DNA from: Paracoccaceae bacterium
GTDB lineage: Bacteria > Pseudomonadota > Alphaproteobacteria > Rhodobacterales > Rhodobacteraceae
Assembly (NCBI GenBank): GCA_027489375.1
Contig: JAIXZW010000003.1
Location: 186,001 to 250,000 of the forward strand
Direction of reading: 5' to 3'
DNA: 64,000 nt
A program made the translations under genes and the position numbers. How positions within the stretch are numbered: position 1 is the stretch's first letter; every line of letters starts with the position of its first letter. The notes beneath the pieces were generated by a model. That model searched no databases. It saw only the letters and a list, made by a program, of their open reading frames with translations, and was not told where the DNA came from. Below, in pieces: positions 39,117 through 46,618 of this stretch.

Positions 39117-39146
39117 ACCCCCGGAGTATTTGGGCAAAGGTGAACG
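39117..39146 (+). repeat. Single GAGTATTTGGGCAAAGGTGAA element
   Basis: Half-element of the dispersed family: CCCCCGGAGTATTTGGGC then AAAGGTGAA, in the gap between the helicase terminator and the 3' end of the cysQ-like gene. Confidence 0.6.
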
Positions 39147-39168
39147 GGGGAGGGCGCTGCGCTTTGCG

Positions 39169-39939
39169 TTACAGGCGGGCGAGGAGGGCTGCGTGGAGCG
39201 CGGGGGCGGCGACGAGCAGGCCGTTCGATTGCGGGACGGGGCGGTTGAAGGCGAGCGCCTTGCCCGTGGCGTCTGTTACCGTGGCACCTGCGCGGGCGGC
39301 GATGAGGGCGCCTGCGGCGATGTCCCATTCCCAGCCCTTGCGGAAGGAGAGCATCCCGTCGAAGCGGCCTTGGGCCACGAGGGCGAGGCGGTAGGCGACC
39401 GAGGCGCGGAAGCCGCGCTTCACATCCGGCACGCCGCCGCGCCAGAGTTCGGGGCGCATGTTGGCGGCGGGGGTGAGGAGGGTGGCCCCTTCGATCCCCG
39501 CGATGGTGCTGGCGGCGATGGGTTGGCCGTTGAGCGTGGCGGGGCCGTTTGCCGTGGCGGCGAAGAGGCGGTCGAGGGCGGGGAGGTAGACGACTCCGGC
39601 TGTGACCTGACCGTCGCGGGCGATGGCGAGGGCGTGGCTGAAGCTGTCCTCGCCCGCGATGAAGGCGCGGGTGCCGTCGATCGGGTCGAGGATGAATTGG
39701 GATCGGGTTTGCAGGCGGGCGGGGTCGTCGGGCGATTCCTCGGACAGCCAGCCATAGGCGGGGCGGGCGGCGCGGAGGTGTTTTTGCAGCGCCTCGTTCA
39801 CGGCGATGTCGGCTTCTGTCACCGGCCCTTCGTCGCCCTTGTCCCATTGCTTCGGGCTGCGCTTCCAGAAGCGCAGGGCGATGCGGCCTGCGATGCGGGC
39901 GGCGTCGGTCAGAAGGGCGAGATCGTCAGCTTCCGGCAA
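39169..39939 (-). CDS. cysQ: 3'(2'),5'-bisphosphate nucleotidase / inositol-monophosphatase family
   Basis: 256 residues. Metal and phosphate motifs are LSEESPDD (Glu near 67), DPIDGTRAFIAG near 85 and GWEWDIAAGALIAARAGA near 205. CysQ enzymes hydrolyse PAP/PAPS in sulfur metabolism; inositol monophosphatase is the alternative. The PAP role fits a genome that uses sulfotransferases (58.9 and 59.8 kb), but this is inference. The start is a TTG at 39939, overlapping the end of pmbA by 14 bases, so the two are cotranscribed. Confidence 0.8.
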   Translation of the reverse strand: MPEADDLALLTDAARIAGRIALRFWKRSPKQWDKGDEGPVTEADIAVNEALQKHLRAARPAYGWLSEESPDDPARLQTRSQFILDPIDGTRAFIAGEDSFSHALAIARDGQVTAGVVYLPALDRLFAATANGPATLNGQPIAASTIAGIEGATLLTPAANMRPELWRGGVPDVKRGFRASVAYRLALVAQGRFDGMLSFRKGWEWDIAAGALIAARAGATVTDATGKALAFNRPVPQSNGLLVAAPALHAALLARL

Positions 39940-41269
39940 GGGTCATCCCGTCGATGAGGCAGGAGGGGACGCGGGTGGAAAGATGGGCGCGGGCGTCGTT
40001 GGCGGGGACAAGGCGCAGGAGCATGTCGCGCAGGTTGCCCGCGATGGTGCATTCGTTGACGGGGTGCGAGATTTCGCCGTTCACCACCCAGAAGCCCGCC
40101 GCGCCGCGGGAATAGTCTCCGGTCGTGGGGTTGATGGTGGAGCCGATCATCGAGGTGACGTAGAGGCCGGTTCCCATGTCGCGGATGAGGTCTTGCAGGG
40201 TGGCGCTGCCTTGGGTCAGGTCGATGTTGGTGGTGGAGGGTTGCGGCGGCGATGTGGTGCCGCGCGTGGCGTTGGCGGTGCTTTGCATGCCGAGTTTGCG
40301 GGCGGTGCCGAGGTCGAGTGTCCAGCCCGTGAGGATGCCGTTTTCCACGATGGCGCGGCGGGCGGTGGGCAGACCTTCGGCGTCGAAGGGGCGCGAGCCG
40401 CCGATGCGGGGGCGGTGCGGGTCTTCGATCACCGAAAGGGTGGCGGGGAGCACCTGCGTGCCGAGCGCGTCGCGGAGCCATGAGGCGCCGCGCGCGATGG
40501 CCGCACCGTTGATGGCGGAGAGGAGGTGGCCGATGAGCGAGGCGGCGACGCGTTCGTCGAAGAGGACGGGGTAGGTGCCGGTTTTCGGCTTCGTGGCCCC
40601 TGCGCGGGCAAGGGCGCGGTCGGCGGCGAGGGTGCCGGTGCCTGCGGCGGCGGGCAGGTCGGACTGGTAGGTGCGGGATTCGCCGGACCAGTCCCGCTCC
40701 ATCTGCGTGCCGGACCCCGTGAAGGCCACGGCGGACATGCTGCGCGAGGTGCGGGAATAGCCGCCGGAAAAGCCGTTGGTCAAGGCGAGTTGGATGGAAT
40801 GGGCCGAGTATCCGGCGGAGGTTTCGACCTGCGTGATCCCCTTGCGCGAAAGGGCGGCGGATTCGAGGGCGCGGCAGTCTTGCTCGAGCGCTTGCGCCGT
40901 GGGTTCGGGGGAGCTGTCGGCGAGGTCGAGGGCGGCGAGGTCCCAGTCTTTGGCAAGCTGGGACGGGTCTGCGAGGCCGACGGTGGGGTCATGCGGTGCC
41001 TCGCGCGCCATTGCGACGGCGCGTTCGGCGAGCGTCGTGATGGTGCGGTCGGACAGGTCGGAGGCGGAGACGCAGGCCTGCCGCCCGCCCATCAGGACGC
41101 GGAGGGCGATTTCGGTGGATTCGGAGCGTTCGGCCTGTTCCAGCGCGCCTTGGCGCAGGTCGATGGACAGCGAGGTGCCGGAGATGGCGAGGGCATCGGC
41201 AGCCTCGGCCCCTGCTTTCCTGGCGGCGTCGAGCAGGCGGGCGGTGAGGGTTTCGAGCGATGCGGACAT
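39926..41269 (-). CDS. pmbA: TldE/PmbA metalloprotease-family protein
   Basis: 447 residues. TldD/TldE form a heterodimeric protease (microcin B17 maturation, CcdA antitoxin degradation); PmbA/TldE is the partner lacking the zinc site. Matches include VETSAGYSAHSIQLALTNGF, GGSRPFDAEGLPTARRAIVENG, TGLYVTSMIGSTINPTTGDYSRGAAGFW and the C-terminal NDARAHLSTRVPSCLIDGMTLAG. The start MSASLETLTARLL is preceded by AGGGA. No tldD is adjacent. Confidence 0.9.
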   Translation of the reverse strand: MSASLETLTARLLDAARKAGAEAADALAISGTSLSIDLRQGALEQAERSESTEIALRVLMGGRQACVSASDLSDRTITTLAERAVAMAREAPHDPTVGLADPSQLAKDWDLAALDLADSSPEPTAQALEQDCRALESAALSRKGITQVETSAGYSAHSIQLALTNGFSGGYSRTSRSMSAVAFTGSGTQMERDWSGESRTYQSDLPAAAGTGTLAADRALARAGATKPKTGTYPVLFDERVAASLIGHLLSAINGAAIARGASWLRDALGTQVLPATLSVIEDPHRPRIGGSRPFDAEGLPTARRAIVENGILTGWTLDLGTARKLGMQSTANATRGTTSPPQPSTTNIDLTQGSATLQDLIRDMGTGLYVTSMIGSTINPTTGDYSRGAAGFWVVNGEISHPVNECTIAGNLRDMLLRLVPANDARAHLSTRVPSCLIDGMTLAGS

Positions 41270-41341
41270 GGATTTTCCCTTTGGGCTGCCCGTGAGAGGT
41301 AGTGCCCCAGAGCGCGGGCTGCAAGCGCGGGTTGGGGACAT

Positions 41342-41372
41342 GGAAACGGCCCCCGCCGTGGAGGCGGGGGCC
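41342..41372 (-). terminator. Terminator of the DUF2125 gene
   Basis: Perfect 10-bp stem GGCCCCCGCC/GGCGGGGGCC with a 5-base loop, followed on the minus strand by GTTTCC. It lies 20 bases after the DUF2125 stop. Confidence 0.75.
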
Positions 41373-41391
41373 GCTCTGCCCTGCGGGGCGC

Positions 41392-42939
41392 TTACTGGAG
41401 GCGCTGGCCGTTGGCGAAGAAGCCCTTGTCCTTGAATTCGAGGGTGGAGGTCAGCTCGTCCTCGCCCGTTGCGTTGGCGAACATGGACAGCATCATGCGG
41501 AAGCCCATGACCTGATCTTCGGGCATGAGGCCCATCGCCACCAGCTTGTCCATGAGGGTGTTGGCCCCCGTCACCTTGAGGTCGAGCTTGCCGGTCGGGG
41601 CGGGCATGCCCTGATAGGTGGTCGTGTCGGTGTTGTCGAAGGTGAAGCCGCCGTTGCCGGTCAAATCGGCCCCCGCGAATTTCAGGTGGAGTTCGGTGAT
41701 GTCGAGGGAGTTCAACTCTCCCGGCGGGGTGGCGGTTTCGCCTGCGGCTTCCATCGCGGCGGTGTTGAAGATGTCGGCTTTCAGCGTGGCGGTGCCCTTG
41801 GTGTCGATCACCAGCGTGGCCGGATCGCGGGGGAGTTGCTTCGTCGGGTCGAACATGTCCCAGACCTCGTCCGAGATCGTGAAATCGACGAGTTTGGTGA
41901 GGAATTTGAAATCGGCGGGCGCGCCCGTGGCGCTGACCGGCATCAGGAAGTCGAAGGCGGTTTCGGCATAGGTGAGCGTCAGGGCGGGGAAGGGGATGTC
42001 GGGCGAGGAGACGGTCGTGGTCACGCCCGTGGCGCTGCCGGAATAGGAAATGCGCTGGTCGTTCATGCCGAAGGCGAGGGCGGCGGTGGCGGCCTTGCCG
42101 TCGATCTTTGTCGGGCCGGTGGGTTCGGTCGACTCTATCGCAAAGGTGGTTTCGCCTGCCGAGAAGCTGCCGTCGGTGGCCAAGCCCGCCTTGAGCGCTG
42201 CGGCCATGTCGGCCATCGCGGCGGCGTCGAGGAGCGTGCCGTTGGTGGTGCCGGTGATGTCCTTCATGGTGAAGGTGAGCGCGCCGCTGGAGGGCGTGGC
42301 GGTGCCGTCGGTCGAGGGCGAGGGGTCGGGATCGGTGCCCGAGACGTTCACGGTGACGCTGTCGGCGGAATAGCTGGAGGAGAGGACGCTTTTGTCGCCA
42401 GAGGGGGCGAAGATGTATTTGCCCGCGATATTGGCGAATTCGGCCTTGGCCGTCAGGTCGACGGCTTCGGTTTCCACCCCTTCGACGCCGGTGAGCGAGA
42501 TGGTCACGCTGGGTCCGGCGAAGCTGTAGCTGGTTTCGGCGGTGTCGCCCGCGGCGATGATCGAAAGGCCGGGCTGGTCGACCTGAAGCGAGATGGTGGT
42601 GGGATCGCCACCCGCTTCCTCGGGCGGGAGGGTCAGGGTCAGGGGATAGCTGTCGGAGAGCGTGACCTGAACCGTGCCGTCGCCCTGATCGGCGAAGGTG
42701 AGTTCGGCGATCGTGCCCGTCGCCTTGACCCCGTCCTTGTCGTAGGAAATGGCGAGGTCGGTCACGGTGAGGGTATCGCCCTGATCGTCGACGCTGCCGG
42801 GGGTGAGCGTCTGGCCGTAGCCTGCGGAAAGGTCCTGCCATGACTGCCAGACCTGTGCGGGGGTGACATCGGCAAAGGCCGGAACCTGCGCGCAAAGCGT
42901 GACGAGCGCGGTGCCGCCCGCGAGTGACCAGAATTTCAT
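41392..42939 (-). CDS. DUF2125 exported protein
   Basis: 515 residues. Signal peptide MKFWSLAGGTALVTLCAQVPAFA; the mature part is a long, Thr/Ser/Asp-rich beta-type protein (for example ITSIDITELHLKFAG-like strands and GDTAETSYSFAGPSVTISL). This agrees with DUF2125, a family of periplasmic or outer-membrane proteins in alphaproteobacteria without known function. It is low in Lys/Arg and cysteine, as expected for an envelope protein. Monocistronic and divergent from the SDR gene. Confidence 0.8.
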   Translation of the reverse strand: MKFWSLAGGTALVTLCAQVPAFADVTPAQVWQSWQDLSAGYGQTLTPGSVDDQGDTLTVTDLAISYDKDGVKATGTIAELTFADQGDGTVQVTLSDSYPLTLTLPPEEAGGDPTTISLQVDQPGLSIIAAGDTAETSYSFAGPSVTISLTGVEGVETEAVDLTAKAEFANIAGKYIFAPSGDKSVLSSSYSADSVTVNVSGTDPDPSPSTDGTATPSSGALTFTMKDITGTTNGTLLDAAAMADMAAALKAGLATDGSFSAGETTFAIESTEPTGPTKIDGKAATAALAFGMNDQRISYSGSATGVTTTVSSPDIPFPALTLTYAETAFDFLMPVSATGAPADFKFLTKLVDFTISDEVWDMFDPTKQLPRDPATLVIDTKGTATLKADIFNTAAMEAAGETATPPGELNSLDITELHLKFAGADLTGNGGFTFDNTDTTTYQGMPAPTGKLDLKVTGANTLMDKLVAMGLMPEDQVMGFRMMLSMFANATGEDELTSTLEFKDKGFFANGQRLQ

Positions 42940-43009
42940 GGGAACCTCGAGACCTAAAGAGAAAATGCGCGGGAAGCATCCACCCCGCGGCGAGGGGGGT
43001 CAAGGGATT

Positions 43010-43025
43010 ACATCGGAAACGATGT
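43010..43025. promoter_or_regulatory. Small palindrome between divergent genes
   Basis: ACATCG-GAAA-CGATGT is a perfect 6-bp inverted repeat in the 121-base region between the DUF2125 and SDR starts. It might be an operator; no regulator can be named. Confidence 0.3.
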
Positions 43026-43060
43026 GCGGCTAATTGTAGGGAAAAGCGGAGGATTGGCGG

Positions 43061-43801
43061 ATGCGGGGCAAGGTGGTGGTGATCACGGGCGCGAGCCGCG
43101 GCATCGGGGCGGCGGCGGCGCGGGAATTCGCGGGTGCCGGGGCATCGGTGGTGCTGCTGGCGCGGAGCGGGGGCGAGATCGGTGCGCTTGCCGCCGAACT
43201 GGGCGGGATGGCGGTGGCTTGTGACGTGGCGGACTGGGCCTCGGTCCAGGGGGCGGTGGCGGCGGTGCTGGCGCGGTTCGGGCGGATCGACGTGCTGGTG
43301 AACAATGCGGGCGTGATCGAGCCGATTGCCACGCTGGCCGAGGCGGAGCCGGAGGCGTTCGGGCAGGCGATCGACATCAACCTGAAGGGCGTGTTCCACG
43401 GGATGCGGGCGGTGATTCCCGTGATGCGGGCGCAGGGGGCGGGGACGATCATCACCGTGTCGTCCGGCGCTGCGGTCAACCCGATCGAGGGGTGGGCGGG
43501 CTATTGTTCGTCGAAGGCGGGGGCGCTGATGCTGACGCGGATGGCGGACCTTGAAGAGCGGGCGCACGGGCTGCGGGTGCTTGGCCTGTCGCCGGGGACG
43601 GTGGCGACCGAGATGCAGGCGAAGATCAAGGAGAGCGGGGTCAATGCGGTGAGCCGTCTGGACTGGTCGGTGCATATTCCGGTGGACTGGCCCGCCAAGG
43701 CGCTGGTCTGGATGTGCGGGCCTGCGGCGGATGCGTGGCTGGGCGCGGATGTGTCGCTGCGGGACGAGGGCGTGCGGCGCGCCGTGGGGTTGATCGCGTG
43801 A
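43061..43801 (+). CDS. Short-chain dehydrogenase/reductase
   Basis: 246 residues with the complete classical SDR set: TGASRGIG at residues 9-16, NNAGV near 85, the catalytic Ser in TVSSGAAVNP, the YCSSK active-site Tyr/Lys pair near 148, and SPGTVATEM. NAD(P)-dependent oxidation or reduction of an alcohol or ketone; substrate unknown. A GCGGAGG site lies before the ATG. It overlaps the start of the next gene (GTGA), forming a two-gene unit with a crotonase-like protein. Confidence 0.92.
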   Translation: MRGKVVVITGASRGIGAAAAREFAGAGASVVLLARSGGEIGALAAELGGMAVACDVADWASVQGAVAAVLARFGRIDVLVNNAGVIEPIATLAEAEPEAFGQAIDINLKGVFHGMRAVIPVMRAQGAGTIITVSSGAAVNPIEGWAGYCSSKAGALMLTRMADLEERAHGLRVLGLSPGTVATEMQAKIKESGVNAVSRLDWSVHIPVDWPAKALVWMCGPAADAWLGADVSLRDEGVRRAVGLIA

Positions 43802-44394
43802 TCCGCGTTCAGGACGAGGGCGGGTTGCGCGTGCTGGTGCTGGACCGCGCCGACAAGGCCAATGCGCTGACGGCGGACATGCTGCGCGGGTTGGCCGAGG
43901 CGGTCGAAGGGGCCGACGGTTTCGCCGCACTGGTGATCACGGGTGCGGGGCGGGTGTTTTCGGCGGGCGCTGATTTGCAGGGCATGGCCGGGGGTCTGGG
44001 CGATGCGCCGGAGTGGGAGCGCTTGTCGGCGGCGGTGGCGGGGTTTCGCGGGCTGTCGGTGGCGGCGCTGAACGGCACCCTGGCGGGCGGGGCCTTTGGC
44101 ATGGCGCTGGCCTGTGACCTGCGGGTCTGCGTGCCGAAGGCGGAGTTCTTTTACCCCGTGATGAAGCGGGGCTATCTGCCGCAGCCGGGCGACCCGAAGC
44201 GGTTGGCGGCTTTGGTCGGGCCGTCGCGGGCGCGGATGATCCTGCTTGCGGGTGCGCGGATCGGGGCCGAAGAGGCGCTGGGCTGGGGCTTGGTGGACCG
44301 TGTGGCCGAGGACGTGATGGCCGAGGCGCGGGCGCTTTGTGCCGATGCGCTGGCGGCGGGGGCGCATGGGGCGCGGATCAAGGCTTTGTTTTGA
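43798..44394 (+). CDS. Crotonase-family protein lacking hydratase glutamates
   Basis: 198 residues, about 60 shorter than usual hydratases. The fold is clear (LDRADKANALTADML, FSAGADLQGM, NGTLAGGAFGMALACDLRV). However, the position of the first catalytic Glu (GGG-x-E in active enzymes) reads GGAFGMAL, and the second region reads YPVMKRGYLPQPGD without Glu. Ordinary enoyl-CoA hydration is thus unlikely; isomerase, hydrolase or a binding role is possible. It begins with GTG overlapping the SDR stop. Compare the fully equipped crotonase at 87-863. Confidence 0.8.
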   Translation: MIRVQDEGGLRVLVLDRADKANALTADMLRGLAEAVEGADGFAALVITGAGRVFSAGADLQGMAGGLGDAPEWERLSAAVAGFRGLSVAALNGTLAGGAFGMALACDLRVCVPKAEFFYPVMKRGYLPQPGDPKRLAALVGPSRARMILLAGARIGAEEALGWGLVDRVAEDVMAEARALCADALAAGAHGARIKALF

Positions 44395-44409
44395 GGGAGG
44401 GCGTTGCGG

Positions 44410-44452
44410 CCCCCCCACCCCATCCCTCCCCCACGAGGGGGGAGGGGGGCGC
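44410..44452. repeat. REP-like hairpin copy
   Basis: Same palindromic unit as at 29.3 and 47.8 kb: C-run and CACCCCA, then TCCCTCCCCC-ACGA-GGGGGGAGGG. It lies 16 bases after the crotonase stop and may stabilise or end that transcript. Confidence 0.7.
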
Positions 44453-44484
44453 GTGTCCTGATGCGGCGGCTTGGGTGGACGCGG

Positions 44485-44516
44485 AGCCTTTGAGTATTTG
44501 GGCCAAGGTGAAAGGG
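44485..44516 (+). repeat. Single GAGTATTTGGGCCAAGGTGAAAG element
   Basis: Half-element of the dispersed GATATTTG family at the 3' end of the HNH gene, between two convergent genes. Confidence 0.6.
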
Positions 44517-44810
44517 TCAGCGCTTCTTTTTCGGGACGCGCGACAGGAATTCGGGCGGGCGTTTGGCGACCCATGCGAGGAAGGGTTCGAGGCGCGGGTC
44601 GGCGCGGAGCGCCTCGGGTGTGTTGAGGCTGCGGGCGAGTTCGGCTTCGGAGATGCGGGCGTGGATCTCCTTGTGGCAGATGTGGTGCAAAAGGACGGTC
44701 GGCCCGCCCTTGCCGCCCTTCAGCTTCGGGATGAGGTGGTGGAGGCTTTGCGGCACATCGGGCGGGATGGGGCGCAGGCAGAGCGGGCAGGTGGGGGTAT
44801 CGTCGGTCAT
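44517..44810 (-). CDS. HNH-type nuclease domain protein
   Basis: 97 residues. Starts MTDDTPTCPLCLRPIP (zinc-type cysteines), then SLHHLIPKLKGGKGGPTVLLHHICHKEIHARI, which carries the HH...N/H...H layout of HNH endonucleases. Small stand-alone HNH proteins of this type are common in proteobacteria with unknown roles; restriction-like or housekeeping nicking are both possible. The Asn of the HNH motif is not obvious, so activity is uncertain. Divergent from the flavoprotein gene across 36 bases. Confidence 0.78.
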   Translation of the reverse strand: MTDDTPTCPLCLRPIPPDVPQSLHHLIPKLKGGKGGPTVLLHHICHKEIHARISEAELARSLNTPEALRADPRLEPFLAWVAKRPPEFLSRVPKKKR

Positions 44811-44846
44811 GGGGGTTAGGATGGCGCGGAAACGGGCGGGGGCAAG

Positions 44847-46007
44847 ATGGACGCGCTGGTGATCGGGGCGGGGCCGGCGGGGCTGATGGCGGCGGAAGAG
44901 CTGGCACGGGCGGGGCGGCGGGTCGTCGTGTGCGAGGCCAAGCCCAGTGCGGGGCGCAAGTTCCTGATGGCGGGGAAGTCGGGGCTGAACGTCACCAAGG
45001 ACGAGGCGGCGGCGCGGTTTCTGGCGGCCTATCGGTCGGGGTGGCTGGCGCCGATGCTGGACGGGTTCGGGCCGGAGGCGGTGAAGGACTGGTGCCGCGG
45101 ATTGGGGCAGGAGGTGTTCACGGGCTCCTCGGGGCGGGTGTTTCCGGTTGCCATGAAAGGCTCGCCCTTGCTGCGGGCGTGGCTGGCGCGACTGGGGGAA
45201 GCGGGGGTGGAACTCCGCGTGCGCTGGCGGTGGGAGGGGTTCGATGGTGACGGCTTCCGCTTTGCCACGCCCGGGGGGGTGCAGGTGCTGCGGCCTGCGG
45301 TGACGGTGCTGGCGCTGGGCGGGGCGAGTTGGGCGCGGCTGGGGTCGGACGGGGCCTGGGTGCCGTGGCTGCGCGCGCGGGGGGTGGAGGTGGCGGGGTT
45401 CCGGCCTGCCAATATGGGGTTCGTCGTGCATTGGACGCCGCATATGGCGAAGTTCTACGGCACTCCGGTCAAGGGCGCGGCGCTGGTCGTGGGTGCGCTG
45501 CGCGAGCGGGGTGCGCTGCGCGAGCGGGGGGAGTTTGTCGTCTCGGCGCGGGGGCTGGAGGGCGGGGGCATCTATGCCGTGAGCCGCGAGTTGCGCGAGG
45601 GCTCGGGGCTGAGCCTTGACCTTTTGCCCGATCTGGACGGGGCCGAGGTCGCGGCGCGGCTTGCGCGGATGCGGGCGGGGGAGAGTGTGGCGAACCGGCT
45701 GCGGAAGCTGGGCCTGTCGCCAGTTGCCGTGGCATTGGTGATGGAATGGGGTCGTGGGATGGACCCTGCGCTTGCCGTAAAGGCGCTGCCCGTGCCGCTG
45801 GCGGGGCCGCGACCGCTGGACGAGGCGATCTCGGTCGCCGGTGGCGTGACGCAGGGGGCGGTGACGGAGGGGTTGGAGTTGCGGGCGATCCCGCGCGTCT
45901 TCGTCTGCGGCGAGATGCTGGATTGGGAGGCGCCGACGGGCGGTTATCTGCTGACGGGATGCCTTGCCACGGGGCGCTGGGCGGGGCGGGCGGCGGCTTT
46001 GGTTTAG
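44847..46007 (+). CDS. HI0933/TIGR03862-family flavoprotein
   Basis: 386 residues. The FAD-binding Rossmann motif VIGAGPAGLMAAEELARAG is at residues 5-23, followed by AGRKFLMAGKSGLNVT, SGRVFPVAMKGSPLL, VLALGGASWARLGSDGAW and C-terminal SVAGGVTQGAV, FVCGEMLDWEAPTGGYLLTGCLATG. Probably an oxidoreductase; the physiological reaction of the family is unknown. A perfect 18-base tandem duplication at 45493-45528 gives GALRERGALRERG. The right hairpin of element B follows with a T-run and probably terminates it. Confidence 0.88.
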   Translation: MDALVIGAGPAGLMAAEELARAGRRVVVCEAKPSAGRKFLMAGKSGLNVTKDEAAARFLAAYRSGWLAPMLDGFGPEAVKDWCRGLGQEVFTGSSGRVFPVAMKGSPLLRAWLARLGEAGVELRVRWRWEGFDGDGFRFATPGGVQVLRPAVTVLALGGASWARLGSDGAWVPWLRARGVEVAGFRPANMGFVVHWTPHMAKFYGTPVKGAALVVGALRERGALRERGEFVVSARGLEGGGIYAVSRELREGSGLSLDLLPDLDGAEVAARLARMRAGESVANRLRKLGLSPVAVALVMEWGRGMDPALAVKALPVPLAGPRPLDEAISVAGGVTQGAVTEGLELRAIPRVFVCGEMLDWEAPTGGYLLTGCLATGRWAGRAAALV

Positions 46008-46015
46008 GGCGTGGC

Positions 46016-46174
46016 GGTGGGCTTTCCGCCCCCCTCTTGGCCTGCGGCCAATTCACCCCCCGAGGATATTTCCGGCAAGAGGAAGCGGGGCGGCTTCGCT
46101 CTTTCACGTTGGGACAAATATCCTCGGGGGGCGGCGCGGAACGCGCCGGAGGGGGGCAGACGGCCCCCCTTTTT
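46016..46174. repeat. Composite palindromic element B
   Basis: The same modules as element A: left GTGGGC-TTTCC-GCCCCCC segment, arm CCCCCCGAGGATATTT (46056-46071), a 44-base unrelated spacer, inverted arm AAATATCCTCGGGGGG (46116-46131), GGCGCGGAACGCGCC, then right hairpin GGGGGGC-AGACG-GCCCCCC followed by TTTTT. Arms and end hairpins match element A while the inner parts differ. It separates the convergent flavoprotein and GAF genes and acts at least as a plus-strand terminator. Confidence 0.78.
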
Positions 46175-46614
46175 CACAACGCGGCGACCAGGGGATCGGC
46201 CAGCAGGGTCGCGCGGTGGGTGGCGACGAGGGTTTCGTAGGCCTTGGCGCGGTCGGGGGTGAAATGGCCCGCGCCTGCCAGAAGGTTGACGGTCGCCACG
46301 ACCACGCCTGCATCGTTCCGCACGGGGATGTTGATGACCGAGCCGAGGCCCATCGAGGTGATGAGCGCGTGGTCGAAGAAATGGGCGTAGAATTCCTCGG
46401 GCGTGTTGGCGATGTAGGGTTCGCCCGCCTCGATGCAGAGGGCGAACCAGTCGTCGCGCTCCATCGGTTTGGTGCCTTGGGCGGGGTATTCGGCGGGGTG
46501 CGAGGTATAGGCGCGGCGGGCCAGCGCGTTGGCGCGGTCGACCGTGGTGACGGTGAAGAGGATCGTGCCGAGGGCGGCGCAGTCCCGATGCAGGCGGGCG
46601 ATGGGGTTTGTCAT
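46174..46614 (-). CDS. GAF domain protein
   Basis: 146 residues, a single GAF domain: LFTVTTVDRANALARRAYTSHPAEYP, WFALCIEAGEPYIANTPEEF, and GLGSVINIPVRNDAGVVVATVNLLAGAGHFT. GAF domains bind small ligands or respond to redox; with no output domain, it may work in trans. A Cys in FALCIEAG resembles the position used by methionine-sulfoxide-reducing GAF proteins, but the evidence is thin. Four bases separate it from the HPP-CBS gene, so they share an operon. Confidence 0.8.
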   Translation of the reverse strand: MTNPIARLHRDCAALGTILFTVTTVDRANALARRAYTSHPAEYPAQGTKPMERDDWFALCIEAGEPYIANTPEEFYAHFFDHALITSMGLGSVINIPVRNDAGVVVATVNLLAGAGHFTPDRAKAYETLVATHRATLLADPLVAAL

Positions 46615-46618
46615 GGGT

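Noticed and set aside
36425-39847. Very long minus-strand open frame opposite the helicase and cysQ-like genes
   Set aside because: Arg/Pro/His-rich composition typical of an antisense frame in high-GC DNA; the plus-strand helicase motifs are unmistakable.
41270-43930. N-terminal extension of the pmbA frame
   Set aside because: The frame stays open upstream only by composition. The true start at 41269 has a ribosome site, and the DUF2125 and SDR genes occupy the region.
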